Shown here one piece after another: positions 47,626 to 60,468 of a DNA stretch of 64,000 bases. The notes under the pieces were generated by a model. That model did no database searches and was not told the origin of the DNA. It worked only from the letters and a program-made list of their open reading frames with translations. A program made the translations under genes and the position numbers. Position 1 is the first letter of the stretch, and each line of letters starts with the position of its first letter. Origin of the DNA: Megamerina dolium (taxonomy: Eukaryota > Arthropoda > Insecta > Diptera > Megamerinidae); contig OY978526.1 in assembly GCA_963854835.1 (NCBI GenBank), forward strand, positions 66,378,765 to 66,442,764. The letters run 5' to 3'.

Positions 47626-49846
47626 ATAAAAAAAAATAATAAATAATCGCGTTCATGTTTAATGCAATTTTACGTAAAGATTTTATAACAATATTAATTA
47701 AAAAATGTGAATCTAAAATTTATTTATTTTTCATGTGTTGAGAACTTCCTGTGATCGACGCTAAAAACGTTGAGCAAAAATAAGAAGTAGCCAGAGGACT
47801 GTGAAATTGCGTATTCAAAACACGTTTCCATACGTTTCCATGTTCAGTTTAGAACAAGTCCAACATAAAGGGTTCTTTCCGGAATATCGAGGATATGAGA
47901 AAGCTTGTTTAGGCAGTGCGTGAATAACTTGCTGAAAACTACTAATTGGATAGTATTTTTCATGATTATTTTGAATTACTATTGGTATCAATGTAACATT
48001 AACCATCGGTCATACTTGAAGATTTTGTGCCTTGAGATTGCCAGCCTATAGTGTCTCGATGGAGCCTAGCAGCCCTCTGTGCTGGTTTGAAGAAAACATC
48101 GCGTATTCGTTCTTTTGACTTCTTGGTTTAGATTTTAATTTCAATTTTACCCATACTTTCAGCTGCAACTTTGTTTACAATTTCCTAATGTTGTATTTTC
48201 TTTTGTTTACTAATTTTTTCTCTCCTCCAACGTATCTACTAAAATGTGTTTTATCATTGTAAAGCAGCTATATTCTTTTTCAGCCTCATTTGGAATTTCT
48301 TTAGAATTTAGTGTTAATTTACATACGCACGCTATTTAGTCATTTTGTTGATTGTTCGTTTTGTTGCTGTTGGTTTTGACATAATTCTCTTTTCATTCTA
48401 AATACTATAAGTAATTTGTTGAAATACTATACGTACGTAGCTATATGTAGTACTAATACATACTGTAAGTGATATGAAAAATGGTTGCTTCTCTTAATGT
48501 TGTCTTTTGTATTAGTACATACATTCATTTCTTCATTCATTCAGTGATATGTTTTGTTCCCAGTCTCTTTCGTATGTAGGCTGTGTCGCGTGAAGTGACT
48601 TTGTGAAAATTTTTGGTGATAAATTTATTGCCTGCCTGCCTGTCCACCAGTCAACATGTCAGCCTGCTGCTTTGGGGTGTGAAACTATATACATATATTG
48701 ATAGTCAGATCTACCAAGTAACCATAGAGTCGTAGCTAGTCAGCCTACTATTTCAGCAGTTTATCAGCTTCAATGCCGACTAGCACTACATTTATTATCT
48801 TACCCATCGGCTTAGGCATCATGGAGCATGGCTTGGTGTGTTTTATTTCAACCTACTTTTACGTACATATTGTAATGATGGTAGGTGGTAATGTTGACGT
48901 TCTTGTTGGTGATTATCCGTCTCTAATATAAAATTATGGTATAGGCCTGGCGGTGTTTTCCTCATTTATCGTTTTTTTTTTGCGTTTTGATTTGCCAAAG
49001 TGAGATAGCCTCAATTCAAAGAGCTGATGAAATGAAATGTTGTTGTTGCCTTTTGTATACTAGTTGGAATTTACCCAAGCAATAAATACAAGTAAAATAA
49101 AATACAAAAGTGTTTGGTTGGTTCTTGCTGCTGCTTTGTACAGTGCTGTAGATGGTAATAATGACGGCAATGATGATAATGATGCTATTTGTTTGCTATT
49201 ATTTTTGTCGTTGTCTGTTGTTTGTATTAACTGCAATTTACCAAAGTGAGACAGCATAAAACGGATAATACCAATCTTGGCCTTGTGGATAATGATGTTG
49301 GTAATGATAATGGCGATGATGATGTAGATGGTGTTGTTGTAGTTCCTCTTGTAATAGTTAGGGAATAAGAGAATAATGATGGAAGTTTTCTCTTCTGATC
49401 TTATTGTTGTTGTTGTTGCAGCATATGTTGTATGAGTATACTCAAATCGGTGCTGTACAATTTAACGCGATACAATTACGTACGCACTCAGATAATTACA
49501 ACCAGTTTGGGAGCTTTCGTTCAATATGGTCCTGCCGCAAGTGCTTGAAATTTTAGAGAGGTTGTTTAAAATTTCACAAAAGAAAAATGATTCATGGAAT
49601 ATTTAAAAATACTAGAGTTGAATAACAGAGAAGATAAAGAGTAGTGTAGAATCTAGTGGCTAGCGGATATGGTAGTGAGACTCATCGATAGCGATGCCCT
49701 TATGGAGATGATATTCTTTGAAACCGAATAAAGAGTCGCAGAAAAAAAAAGAAGAAGAAGAAGAACTAATATTCGATGATCATAGGAGAAAAAGATCTTT
49801 GAATTAATTATGGAAACCTTACACCTTTCTTTCGGACAATCATACT
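47626..49846. other. Non-coding stretch, no gene called
   Basis: Rich in short TTG/TGA runs (for example 49384-49420, 49285-49345). Short frames at 47815-48006 were not assignable. Confidence 0.55.
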
Positions 49847-50182
49847 GGGAAAACCTATCAGGGTTGTTCCAATCCAAGACACTTTTAGGGACCTATAGCC
49901 TAAAACTACTTGAGGAATGTATCAATTTAAACAAGAATAATATAAGAATTATAACGGGATTATTGACAGGACACTGCAGACTGAATTATCACCTAATGAA
50001 ACTGGGTATCTTCTCGGATGAAATAAATAATAATAAATCTAAATAAAATCTCCTCAAGTCCATTAGGGTAGAATCTATATTAAACTTCCTTATGGATGCT
50101 GGACTTAGAGAAATACTATAGTCTAGGATGCACAATAGACCTAGGGTAGCACTGCAATACAACACCCTAATAATAATAATAC
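49847..50182 (+). mobile_element. LINE 3' fragment (I/LOA/Jockey-like) with (TAA)n tail
   Basis: The plus-strand translation has W.NLSGLFQSKTLLGTYS and then NIRIITGLLTGHCRLNYHL, the conserved segment after the RNase H domain in I/LOA-type and jockey-type elements (LVTGLLTGHCRLNKHL). The end CAATACAACACCCTAATAATAATAATA is the matching short TAA-type tail. The zinc-knuckle that should follow is broken. A dead 3' fragment. Confidence 0.65.
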
Positions 50183-52296
50183 ACATTTCTGCTATGATAC
50201 AAAAAATAACTATTGCTAAATAATTGAATTTCCACGAAGATTTGAAAAGCATAGCTTCGGTTATACCAAATCTACATTATAAGAAATAAGACGCTTTATA
50301 CTTTCATGCTTTTGTATAGGAGCAAAACGTGGTTTTCATTCGATTACTCCTATTTTCGAAATCGTCCATTTATTGTTGAAAATCCATTGATGTACTAAAT
50401 TTTAGCTCGATCGCTTTATAATTACGGCTATTATCTGGCAAAAATAATGTATCATAGTCATGAAAATGAATACATATACCTTTGTATCATTTGCCATATC
50501 ATATTTATGATTGTCCAAAATACGCTAGTATAAATAATTTTATATAATATTGTGTTTTGATTGGTAACTGCGTCAATTTTAATGCCGAGTATTTCGATTC
50601 AATGAAATGTTAAATTTGAATTAGTGATACCATATATTTTCCACTACATCTTCTTCTTCTTCTTCCTTTCTTACTCTTTAACATCATCATCTTCTTCTTG
50701 GTTTTTCATTTTCTTTTCGGTTGCTATCATTTCTTCTGAATCATTTTCTATAAATGGCATTTTCTTTATTTATTTGCTCTCAAACTCTACATATTTCAAT
50801 TCAACTCATTTACTCTTGTTTCTCATTGCTCATTGTTGCCATTGCGACCAAAGTAAATTGCAAAATAATTTGACATTTAAATTAATTGCAAAAAATTGAT
50901 TCTTTTAATTGAGTGTGGCCTAATTTAAGTGCTTAAGCGTATATGTATATATACAATATATACAAATAGAATAGCATTTTGTATGTATCGTATGTAATGT
51001 ACTAGCAATACAGAACTTCTCTGCTAGTACAAAACATCACCTTCAACATTACACACAGCATCAACAAATAAGTTCAAAGTAAATAAACACATGTACAAAT
51101 ATATATAAATTCAAGAATGCCTATGCACTTTATGTACTTGTACATACTTTTGTATACATAATATACTAGTATATAGAATAAGTAGTAGCAATTTTGGTTT
51201 GGCATTGCGTATACGTGATTTTAATTAGTTGAATGATAAATTCTCATTTCATTTTATATATATATATATATATTGTATTTATATTGTATTTCAAGCATTT
51301 GATTCACTTTCATTATGCATAGGTACTATATAAATATATCAATGTATTTTTGTATTAGCGTGCTATAATATTGTCGCTGTGTGTCTTTTTGTCTTTTTGT
51401 ATGTCAAGGCTGTGTGCGAATGTGGTGTTTTTGTGATGTTCTATACATTGATGGTGATGCGAATCCATTGAGTAGCATTGAATTGAATTGAATTGTGTTG
51501 GAATAATATATGAGTCTATCGACAATCGTATATTGCATAGTATATCTGTTGAATTTCAATAATGTTGTAGTTACATGGGTGGGATGAGTATGGAAGTTTC
51601 TTTTATTTTTTGTTTGTTGAATTTTTCGTATCTACATTTCGATGTGCAGTGATTGATAAGCTCTCATTAAAATAATGTAGCATATGTATTTATAATAATA
51701 ATAATATTTATAGCATTTGAAAAATAAATGTATTTACTAAAATTGGGTTAATGGTACAAACGTTGGAGTACTTAATCTTAATTAATTTGATAATGTATTT
51801 TAGTGAAATCAAACAATTTAATGCAATACCGTGACAAAAACTCTTGTGCTGAAGGTACGACTGGTTTTCAACCGATAACATCCATTTTAAAATATATCCG
51901 CACAGTACCAAGAATAATTGTACATAGTGAACTTCAGTCCTATAGCTCTATATATTCGTGAGCAAAATACATACAGTGTAAAATATGGTTTGTTATGATA
52001 GATAGGAGTGGTTCTCATAATATTTCGACCATTTTGGTACTGATCGTTTGATAACTTTAGAGCAGAATTTTGTATACGAGGTAGGCGTAATTTTTATTTA
52101 AAACATATTATTTTTACACATCTCTATTTGTTAGTAAATATTATCGTACGTACCGAGCATATATTAAACAAACTAATTTTGTATGGGAGTTTCTGATATG
52201 CCACTTCTGTGATGAGATTAAATTCACACACATTTTTTTACCATAAAATTAGAAATAATGAATGTATATGGTATAAAAAAAGAAAATATTCATTAG
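50183..52296. other. AT-rich non-coding stretch with family Z repeats
   Basis: A family Z unit (ACGTGGTTTTCATTCGATTAC) lies at 50320-50460. (TTC)n occurs near 50650-50700, (AT)n near 51257-51276, and a pentanucleotide AATTG run at 51478-51496. No gene. Confidence 0.5.
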
Positions 52297-52500
52297 AAAT
52301 GTACATGTTTGGCTTTCATGTATGCCTTCAGTGGCACTGGCCAATTATCAAAAGCCGCACGTCTTTCGTCCACTGGAAAATTGGCCCCAGCACGAAGCAA
52401 AGCTGCCTTAAGAGAATCAATGTTGAGGTACCTTTTATGGTACATTATATCTTCTGAAAATGTCTACAATTCGTAATCGCTTTCAAATCAGCGCTGCCAG
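52297..52500 (-). pseudogene. Tc1/mariner-like transposase C-terminal remnant
   Basis: The minus strand reads YLNIDSLKAALLRAGANF, then PVDERRAAFDNWPVPLKAYM and MKAKHVHF before a stop. This matches the Tc1-like ending (SLKxxLxxAW..IP, then RLKACIKAKGGHxx). Just upstream, PGSADLKAITNC matches PGNSPDLNPIEN, the third-acidic-residue region, with that residue lost. A decayed fragment. Confidence 0.6.
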
Positions 52501-53510
52501 GGGACCATTATTCAGAAGAAACGAATGTTGGTAAATTGTTTTGAGAGCCAGATTTGAGTCGATTTAGCTTAGGTGACTATTTTTGACACATGGAATTAGT
52601 TCAGATGCTTTCTTAGATGATCATGGATACACCCTATAATTTAGCTTGCTACACATGTAGACATTATTTTTATGTGCAAGTTATCAGCGTGCCTCATCGT
52701 TATCATTTTTTCATCCTTTCTTTTTTTTTAAGTTGCAGTCAACAAATATCAAGTAGGGCATCTGAAATTGCTTTTAGTAATTCGACTCATGGATATTTGC
52801 AATATATTAATCTCCCAGGCCATTATCAGCTGTTTTCGTAGCGGCTTTCTCTGAATTCTTGACTTGGCTGTTCGAACTCTTCGTGAATGTATCAATAATA
52901 AATATAATTTTGCATATCATCATGGATGTTGCAAGTGGTTGTATGAGCATAATATAAGTATCTTGGCTCTCTCAGTTTAGGACATAATAATAATTGTCAT
53001 CAAAGAGCTTTGAAGAAATTTAGGTGACATCAAATACGTTTAAGTAGCAAATATTTACGGTTGAAAGAATCAACAGCTAAACAGTTTTTGATGTCTTTTT
53101 GAGAATATGCTGAATAATTGCTCAGAAGGCCAATGTAACATACTAACCAGCATATTTAAGAGAGTTCTTCATTATATTAGTAAGGAGCATGCAACTAAAT
53201 GCTTGAAAATGAAGTCGAAACTAAATTTGACAAACATTCTGGAATTATTGTCGATATCGTATATTTTTGATGGTCGTTATTTCAGCCTTTTTTGCGTTAA
53301 TACTTTTTAGAAAAACATTAAGGCTATTTGTTGAATTTTGAACATTTGATTTTTTTTTTTTCAAATAGAGACTGATAAATTTTAGCAAGCGTAGGTTGAT
53401 AAATTACCAATAAAAATTTTTATCTATAAATCTTTTCTAATGAAATTATATTGCAAATTTTAATATACATAAAACATATACAATATAAATAAAAAAAAAA
53501 AATATGTATA
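52501..53510. other. AT-rich non-coding stretch, no gene seen
   Basis: Only short chance frames, including one of 67 codons at 53107-53310 with no recognisable motif. Confidence 0.55.
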
Positions 53511-53750
53511 TGGCACTTATAGGTCTCAATAGGTGCTATGGCTGAGCTACTCTTCTAGTACTGTTGTGTGTGTTAAATTTTGTGCAGTATTAGAAGGATT
53601 CTGAATGACAGAACTTTTGTAACATCACTTTTGCTAAGCTTTATCATAGAGCTTTTTTAGAAGCGATATTTCGATATTAAAATTGTTATAGTCGGGGATT
53701 GGACTCATGAATCAGAAAACCATTGCACTATCCGTTTAGCTACAGCACCC
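53511..53750 (-). mobile_element. tRNA-derived SINE, copy 6 (diverged)
   Basis: Reverse orientation. The body is shortened and much diverged (ACTGTTGTGTGTGTTAAATT, GAATGACAGAACTTTTGTAA). The head reads GGGTGCTGTAGCTAAACGG, with a B-box-like AGTCCAATCCCCG. The anticodon region differs from copies 1, 4 and 5. An old copy or a separate subfamily. Confidence 0.65.
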
Positions 53751-54589
53751 ACAAAATAAAACATATAAACTTACATAAATATTTATGTTCAAATATGCAG
53801 ACAGTAACATATATCTGAATTAAGTAGCATTGAAATTAAGTACAATCACAAAATTAAGTATAAAGCTAACGAATGAAAGAGAAAATATCTAAATAGCATT
53901 TTATAGCCATTGCTGTCATATAAACATACGTGTGATGCACATTAAATTCCCATGAAAGCAATTTTGAAGAACACAAATCAGTTATACATACCTACTATGT
54001 ATATTATATACAACAAGTCTGAAGCCGGAAGCGGAAATACAAATGTTCTGGTTTGTTGAATTGCGTTATTTTATTTTTTTATTTTTTTTTCATCCACTTT
54101 TATTTCGTTCCAGAGACAGTCTGCGTAATATGGCACAGCACGCATTTATCGCACCGCACGTACAAAACAAAGCATATACACACTTAGTAGTAGCATGTGC
54201 GCTCATAAGTACATCTGCTGTCATATCTCCCATACGTGTATGTAAATGCTGTACGTGAAAATGTATGTATGCATTTTGTTTTGATAACTATTCCTATGTG
54301 TGTTATGCAGAAAGATCAACGGTATGAATTTTTGTTTAAAAAAATGATATATCTAGACCTTAACAAGATTGATTCAAATTTTATCCTCATTCAGAATTTT
54401 AATTCTTTTCAATAGCACTCTCATTATTTATGTTTCATATTTCATTCATTATTTCGTTTATTTATTTATTTATCAATTTATATTAATTTAATTTAATTTT
54501 CTAATTAAATAATATATATCTTGGCTATGGCATAAAAACATATGAATATTCATATAATTTAATATTATAAGTATTATTTGAATATTTTC
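53751..54589. other. AT-rich non-coding stretch, no gene seen
   Basis: No recognisable feature. Confidence 0.6.
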
Positions 54590-55262
54590 AGGAACTTATT
54601 CCTTATCTCCATCCTTGAAGAGGGCGCCTCTACAAAATTGATGCGTTTATAAAATTCGTTCCCTCCGCTTCGATCAGACATCCATAGATGGAAAAAATGA
54701 CCAACTGCCCTTAATTTTTGTACTCTAATATTTCTACGGAATCATTCTTTCACATATCTACACTCTTTAGGGGATCTCCCATAATATACTGATCTTTTCA
54801 TAAAATTCCCTCCCACCAGTTCTAAAATTCCCCTAGAGGATTAAAATATATGACGGACTCATCAAAACCTCTTAAAGCATTAACGTAGTGAAATATATGA
54901 TAGAGCTCCATTATCTATTCCACCCGAATATTTTCTCCGAATACAACTATCTCCATTATTTGAGTGGTCTGCCATAAAAAATAAACTGGAAAACACATAA
55001 GAATCGATTAACGTTGCCATAACTGCCCAGGAATCACAGCTAGAAGAATGAAGTGTAAGACCAACCTCGCTTAGTTTTACTTTCTCAATATTTTGCATGA
55101 ACCCACTTACCTTGTAGTTTCACTTCTTGAGAAGGCAGTCATACAAACTGAACGGAAAAACAACTGAAAATCGACAAATCCACACATGACTGCCCAGGAA
55201 TCGAACTTTGAGAAATCAAATGTAAGATTGGCTACGATTAATTTTCATCCCACATTGTAAAA
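54590..55262 (+). repeat. Degenerate tandem repeat array (family Y)
   Basis: Blocks recur in order: CTCTTTAGGGG or similar, CATAAAAA, ACTGAACGGAAAAAC or AACTGGAAAACAC, GAAAATCGACAAATCC, ACTGCCCAGGAATC, then AAATGTAAGA(C/T). The two best units, at 54960-55090 and 55130-55260, are about 170 bp apart. Confidence 0.55.
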
Positions 55263-55560
55263 GGCAACTCGATTTATAATTATAACTTGCGATACGACAT
55301 ATTTAGTTGCCGATTGCTTGTTATCAAAATCTTCTGGCATCAGATTCATTGGAATTTAGTACTTATTTTTTCAGCAAGGTAATCAACCATAATGAATATT
55401 TTAATAGAAACATGAACTCAATATTTCACACTTTTGATGTTTCATGAAAAAACACAGAAACAAAAATAATAAAAATCTTTAACATTTGTTTGTATTGCGT
55501 TTATTCAAACTCATATGCATAGCAGTATTCACAACATTTATTATGTCAGATATTTTTATA

Positions 55561-55597
<37 letters not shown>

Positions 55598-56394
55598 TAT
55601 AGCTACTTCTATTCTTTTTAATTAGTAAATAAGTATGAGACAACAAAAAGAAAACAGAAGCAAATTCAATTAAAGCTCATCGTCGTCATTCTAGTCTTTC
55701 TTTTGTTTAGCAAAAGCATTATGAAACCGCATGCAAGAGTTCGTTGTGCTGCTATTCTGACGATGATGTCTATAAGAACCTACCTATATAGTACTTTTAA
55801 TATTTCTTATTGTGAAAACAAGTATAAACTCAGTACAAAATTATTTAACATAGGAATGATGTAGGTAGGTAAATAGCACGCATAAACGTTTGCGTGTGCA
55901 ACTTTACCGCATACACACACAGCGACACAATAGCAACAGCAACAGAAACAAAAACCGAAAGCATTATAACAGAATAAGTGGTTTGAGTACACATATATGT
56001 TATATAAAATATGAATTTATACATATTCTTACATACACACGTTTACATACACACACACACACATATATATAGCGATTCAAATTCAATTGCGTATAAGCCA
56101 CAGTATGTTTGAATGACTGACTGATGTATGGTGTATGACTAAAGTAATGTTGGTGGTAAGTAATGCGGTATTGTTGAAGAGAGTTTATTTGGATTTTACA
56201 TATACATAAATATATATATGTATATGTGTACATTTACATGTATTTTATGGTTTCAAATTAAGTTGTAAATTAAAATCAAATTTGTGTGAAATGCAATTGA
56301 AATGCGCCTACACAAATTATATGTAATATATACTTTTGCGGTTTTGATCACTGCACAGTGGCTCATATGCGACATTGAGGTAATTAATAAAAAT
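55263..56394. other. AT-rich non-coding stretch with microsatellites
   Basis: (CT)n at 55564-55597 and (CA)n at 56035-56063. No gene. Confidence 0.6.
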
Positions 56395-56479
56395 ATTATT
56401 TTGACAAATAATATCACAAGTTTTCTATTTATGTCTAAAAGATGAAAATTTAATATGGAGACTATGCTTATTTATTAAC
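56395..56479. repeat. Family X repeat, left of a LINE fragment
   Basis: TATGGAGACTATGCTTATTTATTAACGGAATGG. This family X block breaks off where the LINE fragment begins and resumes near 57590. Confidence 0.45.
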
Positions 56480-57540
56480 GGAATGGCAGCAACTTCCGCG
56501 TGGAGAACTACATTTGGTAGGATAGTTAAGGCCAAAGGAGACCTATTGTAATGCCGCAGGTGGGCTATCCTATTTCCCTTGGGAACCAAACCGAGCTTCG
56601 GGTAGAGCGCAATATGTTTCGCAGCTGACAGTAAGTCAGCTCTGCAAAAATATCGATAAAGTGACTGCCAAATGAATCATCCTGCGTCGAGTCAATGCCG
56701 AACACTCATACCGGACGTGAGTTATGGACTCTGGTTCTTCTTCGTCGCCGCAGTTCTGCCACTTGTCAGCAGTAGTCTAGCCTATTTCCATGCCTACCTA
56801 TAAGGCAATGGCCCGTAATGATTACCACCTGCATACTAACTGCGTGTCTGTTAAGTCCTAGTAGGTCCTTTGTTCGTTTTATGTTTAGTGTTGGCCAGAT
56901 CGATCGGGTAGTTATACTTTAGTGTTCCAACTCTCATGTGGCATTCATTTTCTGTAATTTATCCGAGGCTAGGAGAAGTTTTCATGTAAAATATCTTAGT
57001 GAAAATACCTATAACTACGTGTGACATAACGTTACACTTAAGACAGTTCATTACTTCGTGAATTGCCAACACCTCTGCTTGAAAAACACAGCAGTGGTCC
57101 GGCAGCCTGGAGGCTATGAGAGCTCTAAGTGTTTTACATAGCATAGAAAGGCGTGTTCCCATGCTCCCAATCAGATCTGTCCGGAATATGTGTAATAAGC
57201 TTGTTGTCGAATGACAACTTTGTCATTTCATAGTCAATCGTTTGCCGTATAAAGCTATATTGCTTTAGAATTGTTTAGTGTCCCGTACTATTATAGGACC
57301 ATTTTGAAATTTATCTGAATCTAATTGCCGATTCAGCTGCTAATTGCTTCTCCAGGATATCTAAAGGAATACAGTGAAACAAGGTATTCAGAGATTAGGT
57401 GGATGTCGTTCTAAGTGCCCCTGTAATGCACAAGGATGCCATCATTTAGACATTTTCCACGAAATTTCTATATGTGGTCCTATAAAGCGCCGTTCACTAG
57501 ACGGTAGAGCCAATATCGTATATTGGCTCTACACAGAGGG
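56480..57540 (-). mobile_element. LINE fragment with RNase H and C-terminal zinc-knuckle
   Basis: The minus strand reads SRLPDHCCVFQAEVLAIHEV (about 57047-57106), the RNase H core with its catalytic Glu in the family's FQAEV motif. Further downstream comes NCGDEEEPESITHVRYECSA (about 56695-56760), the C-terminal HCCH-type knuckle, then LRNILRSTRSSVW. RNase H after the reverse transcriptase is typical of I/LOA-type LINEs. Frames are broken by several indels, and the segment between the two domains is incomplete. It lies inside a family X array. Confidence 0.7.
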
Positions 57541-57589
57541 ATGGAATTAAAGATCAGAGCGATGCATTGTAAATAATGCTAATTTCTAT

Positions 57590-58640
57590 TGAAAAATAGA
57601 TTTGAGAATTTTTGTTTAAAACATTAATATTTTGTATGTCAACTATGCTTATTTATGAATGAAATTACTTCAAATCGTATATGCAGTACTATTTTTGGAC
57701 AAATTCGGATTCCCGAAATTTCTGAACGATGTGTAGTGGTTCCTTTGATACCAATAGGTTGATTATTGTTGGAAAAAAATGAAAATTTTGTATGGATTCT
57801 GAGAGTAAAATAATATTTCCGAAATGACAGAATAATATGTCGAAAAATAATGTTAACTTCCATACAAGTTTATCGGTTTTTATTTAACAAATTAATATTT
57901 TGTATGGAGACTTGCTTATTTATGAACGGAATGACAAAAAATGTTGTGTGGGTTACATTTTTGGTGAAGAAATTAAATTATCCAAATTTCAAAATGATAC
58001 ATAAACAAATATCGGTGGTACTTTTTATACAAAACCGGCGATTTTCGCTGAAGAAATATAATTTTCGTCTGAATAGTATGTTTATTTCTATAGCAAATAG
58101 TTTCAAATTTTATGTGGAGTACTATTTTCGTGAGGAAACAAGATTCTTGATGTTGAAGGAGAAAAACAATCATTCTTTATGAACGGATTGACTTCAATTG
58201 CTGCTATTTGTGCTAACGAATGAGATTAAGACAAGTCTTAAAAAAAAATCATTTAAAATATTAATATCTTTCATATGAATTTATCGTTTTGTGTTTGAAA
58301 AAATACACCTCCTGTATTGAAACTCTGTTATTTTATGAGTAGAAAGTCTTTTCAATTTTTTCAGAGCGCCTCTTGGGTTAAAAATATGAATTTCTTATAG
58401 TTTTAGAATAATGTATTGTATTAATGATGAATTATAACTTTTTTTTTTGTGGAAAAAAAAAAATTGTAAATATTTTGTTCATTTATAAACATAATATTTA
58501 AAAATTTTGTAGGGAATACTATTTTGGTGATTAAATTAAATTTGCAAAGTTACAGAATGGTGCAGTGAAACATAGTGGTAGCTTTGATACAAATTTGCTG
58601 ATTTTAATTGTATTACAATTTGTTTGTATTAAAATTATAA
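57590..58640. repeat. Degenerate tandem repeat array (family X), longest stretch
   Basis: About five degenerate units with blocks TTTGTATGGA(G/T)ACT, CTTATTTATGAACGGAATGAC, GGAGTACTATTTT, TCCGAAAT, and CATACAA(G/A)TTTATCGGTTTT. Spacing is about 180-250 bp. The same family flanks the mariner at 34.2-35.5 kb. Confidence 0.5.
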
Positions 58641-58647
58641 TCGACAG

Positions 58648-58852
58648 ATAATCTTCCGGCAGTAACAATTTACCATGGAAAAGCTTCTAAAAAAGCTCTG
58701 TGACTAAGTTCTGAAAAGGTGATATGACAAGGGTTCTGCAGTTCGATACCGGCAAATATAAATAAGTTCCTTGTAATACTGCCTAAAATTTAACACGCAC
58801 AACAGTAATGGAAGAGAGGCTCGGCCAAAGAATCCTTCGGAATAAAGTCGTT
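58648..58852 (+). mobile_element. tRNA-derived SINE, copy 7, head missing
   Basis: Starts inside the body at CTTCCGGCAGTAACAATTTA and runs through AAGCTTCTAAAAAAGCTCTG and ACAACAGTAATGGAAGAGAG to a CCTTCGG end. The tRNA-like head is missing. Confidence 0.7.
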
Positions 58853-60200
58853 TTTATCACTTCAGATTCTCGTATCCAAATTGGAAATGTCGTGTTAACT
58901 TTAAGTGGAAAAATTACAACAGCATAGTGGATATATTTATTGATAAATGCATACATTGCGTTAAGTTTGTACACAGATCACCAACCATTATTCATTTCTT
59001 GTTCGGTAAATTGAAATTTTATCATGAAATTTATCAAAATTGCTCCACTGTCATATAGTAAAGTTAATTACCTTCTTAACTGCATTTCGCACCAGCATAT
59101 ACATACAATAGAAATGAGTAAACCTACTGAAAAAGTAGACAATGAGGAAGGTGAAGAACATTGGATAATTTTACAGATACTTACGAGCATATATGTAGCA
59201 AATTATTTTAAAATTAGTCAACTTAAGGTTGAAATATTTACAAAAGAATTATAACACATACATACATACATACATACATAATGTAACCATAATTTGTGCA
59301 AACTGTAATACCATATTATGACCTTTGGTTGGGCGAGAAGAGAAAAATCGAAAGAAAAGAAAATCTTTCTTTCAAGGTTTTTCATCTCAAGTGTGAACAA
59401 TTGAGATGAAAAACCCTTGGTAAATAATTTTTTTTATAATTGGATATGCGCATGTATTGAGGCAATGTGTGTGTGTATGTGCTTGTGGATTCAACGATGT
59501 GTATAATTAATACTTTTTCATTTGCTACATTCACATTCACATGATGAAATTAATAAATTTGAAGAGGAAAAAATGAAGTAATTACTTTTTTTTTCATTAT
59601 TATTTACAAACGTATGAAATGTGGTATTGCACATAAATATTTTGCTATGGTGGCTCTTATGCAATACTATATATACCCTTTCTCTGGCATTTTTTTATAT
59701 AGGGAAATATTATATGTAATGTAGCGTATACGCAATTAATGACAAAACATGTTATTCATACATGTGTATGTGTGTGTGTGTTTGTATTAAGTAGTATACT
59801 CATACTTCAGTATTTACTATTACAAGTGCTTGGATATGGATGCGTTTGCTTGTGACATTTATATATTTCAAGATCATTTCACCCATTGAAATCAACAATC
59901 AACTGTGCTAAGAGGATAATTAAAACATCTTTCTACACACTAACTATACTATTTATATGTTAGCTACACCTACTCGTATTACTTCCACATACTTTCATAC
60001 ATAATATATATTAAGTATATCTTTGGTTGTATACACGTGCAATGGTTTGTATAAGAAATCAGTTCATGCGTGTGTGTGTTGTGTGTGTTTCCTATAATGG
60101 CTGAACAGTCAGTCACCTTGATGAATTTGTTTAATTTGTAAAGATTCATTTAAATCTCACTTTGTGTCCATGTATGTATGTTCCCTCAGTGTGTTTGCAT
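58853..60200. other. AT-rich non-coding stretch; (CATA)n and a hairpin
   Basis: (ACAT)n at 59254-59281, TG-rich runs near 59466-59480 and 59763-59782, and a strong hairpin at 59373-59419. A plus-strand frame at 59024-59254 has no recognisable motif. Confidence 0.55.
59373..59419. repeat. Near-perfect hairpin, 18-bp stem, 10-nt loop
   Basis: The left arm CAAGGTTTTTCATCTCAA pairs with TTGAGATGAAAAACCCTTG, with one bulged base, around the loop GTGTGAACAA. Confidence 0.8.
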
Positions 60201-60215
60201 ATTTTATTACAATTT

Positions 60216-60250
60216 ATGTGCGTAACACTCTTATTTGCTTATAGGTAAGG
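60216..60250 (+). promoter_or_regulatory. Candidate recursive splice site (ratchet point)
   Basis: A branch-like GCGTAACAC and the tract CTCTTATTTGCTTAT lead into AG|GTAAGG, with the AG at 60243-60244 and the GT directly after it. It resembles known fly ratchet points more closely than the site at 42.58 kb. Confidence 0.4.
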
Positions 60251-60429
60251 ATATCAGATGCACGTGTACTCGCAAATTGTGTACACTACATATACAAATA
60301 TGTGTTTATATGTATGCTCAGTTTATTTGATTTTCATTTTTATCATTTTTAAATTGAATAGAAAATTATACTTTTACTACGTTCAATTGAAATGCGTTTT
60401 TGTTGCTGTTTCTAATGGTTTGCTTAAAG

Positions 60430-60468
60430 ATATATGTAGTGGATTAGATTGTTCTATAGGAAGAAACA
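60430..60468 (+). other. Candidate 39-nt microexon
   Basis: Upstream is a T-rich tract with a CTAAT branch-site match (60411-60415) and TTAAAG as acceptor. The donor is ACA|GTAAGT, the full consensus. Only one of the three phases is open. It reads DICSGLDCSIGRN and requires one base carried from the previous exon, exactly what the candidate exon at 40203-40250 leaves. The exon is symmetric (39 nt), as expected for an alternatively included microexon. The gene is not recognised. Confidence 0.35.

Noticed and set aside
47815..48006. Minus-strand 63-codon frame
   Set aside because: No motif, and the surrounding translation is full of stops.
59024..59254. 76-codon plus-strand frame containing an acidic stretch
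   Set aside because: No similarity recognised; the frame length is within chance for this region and no splice signals fit.
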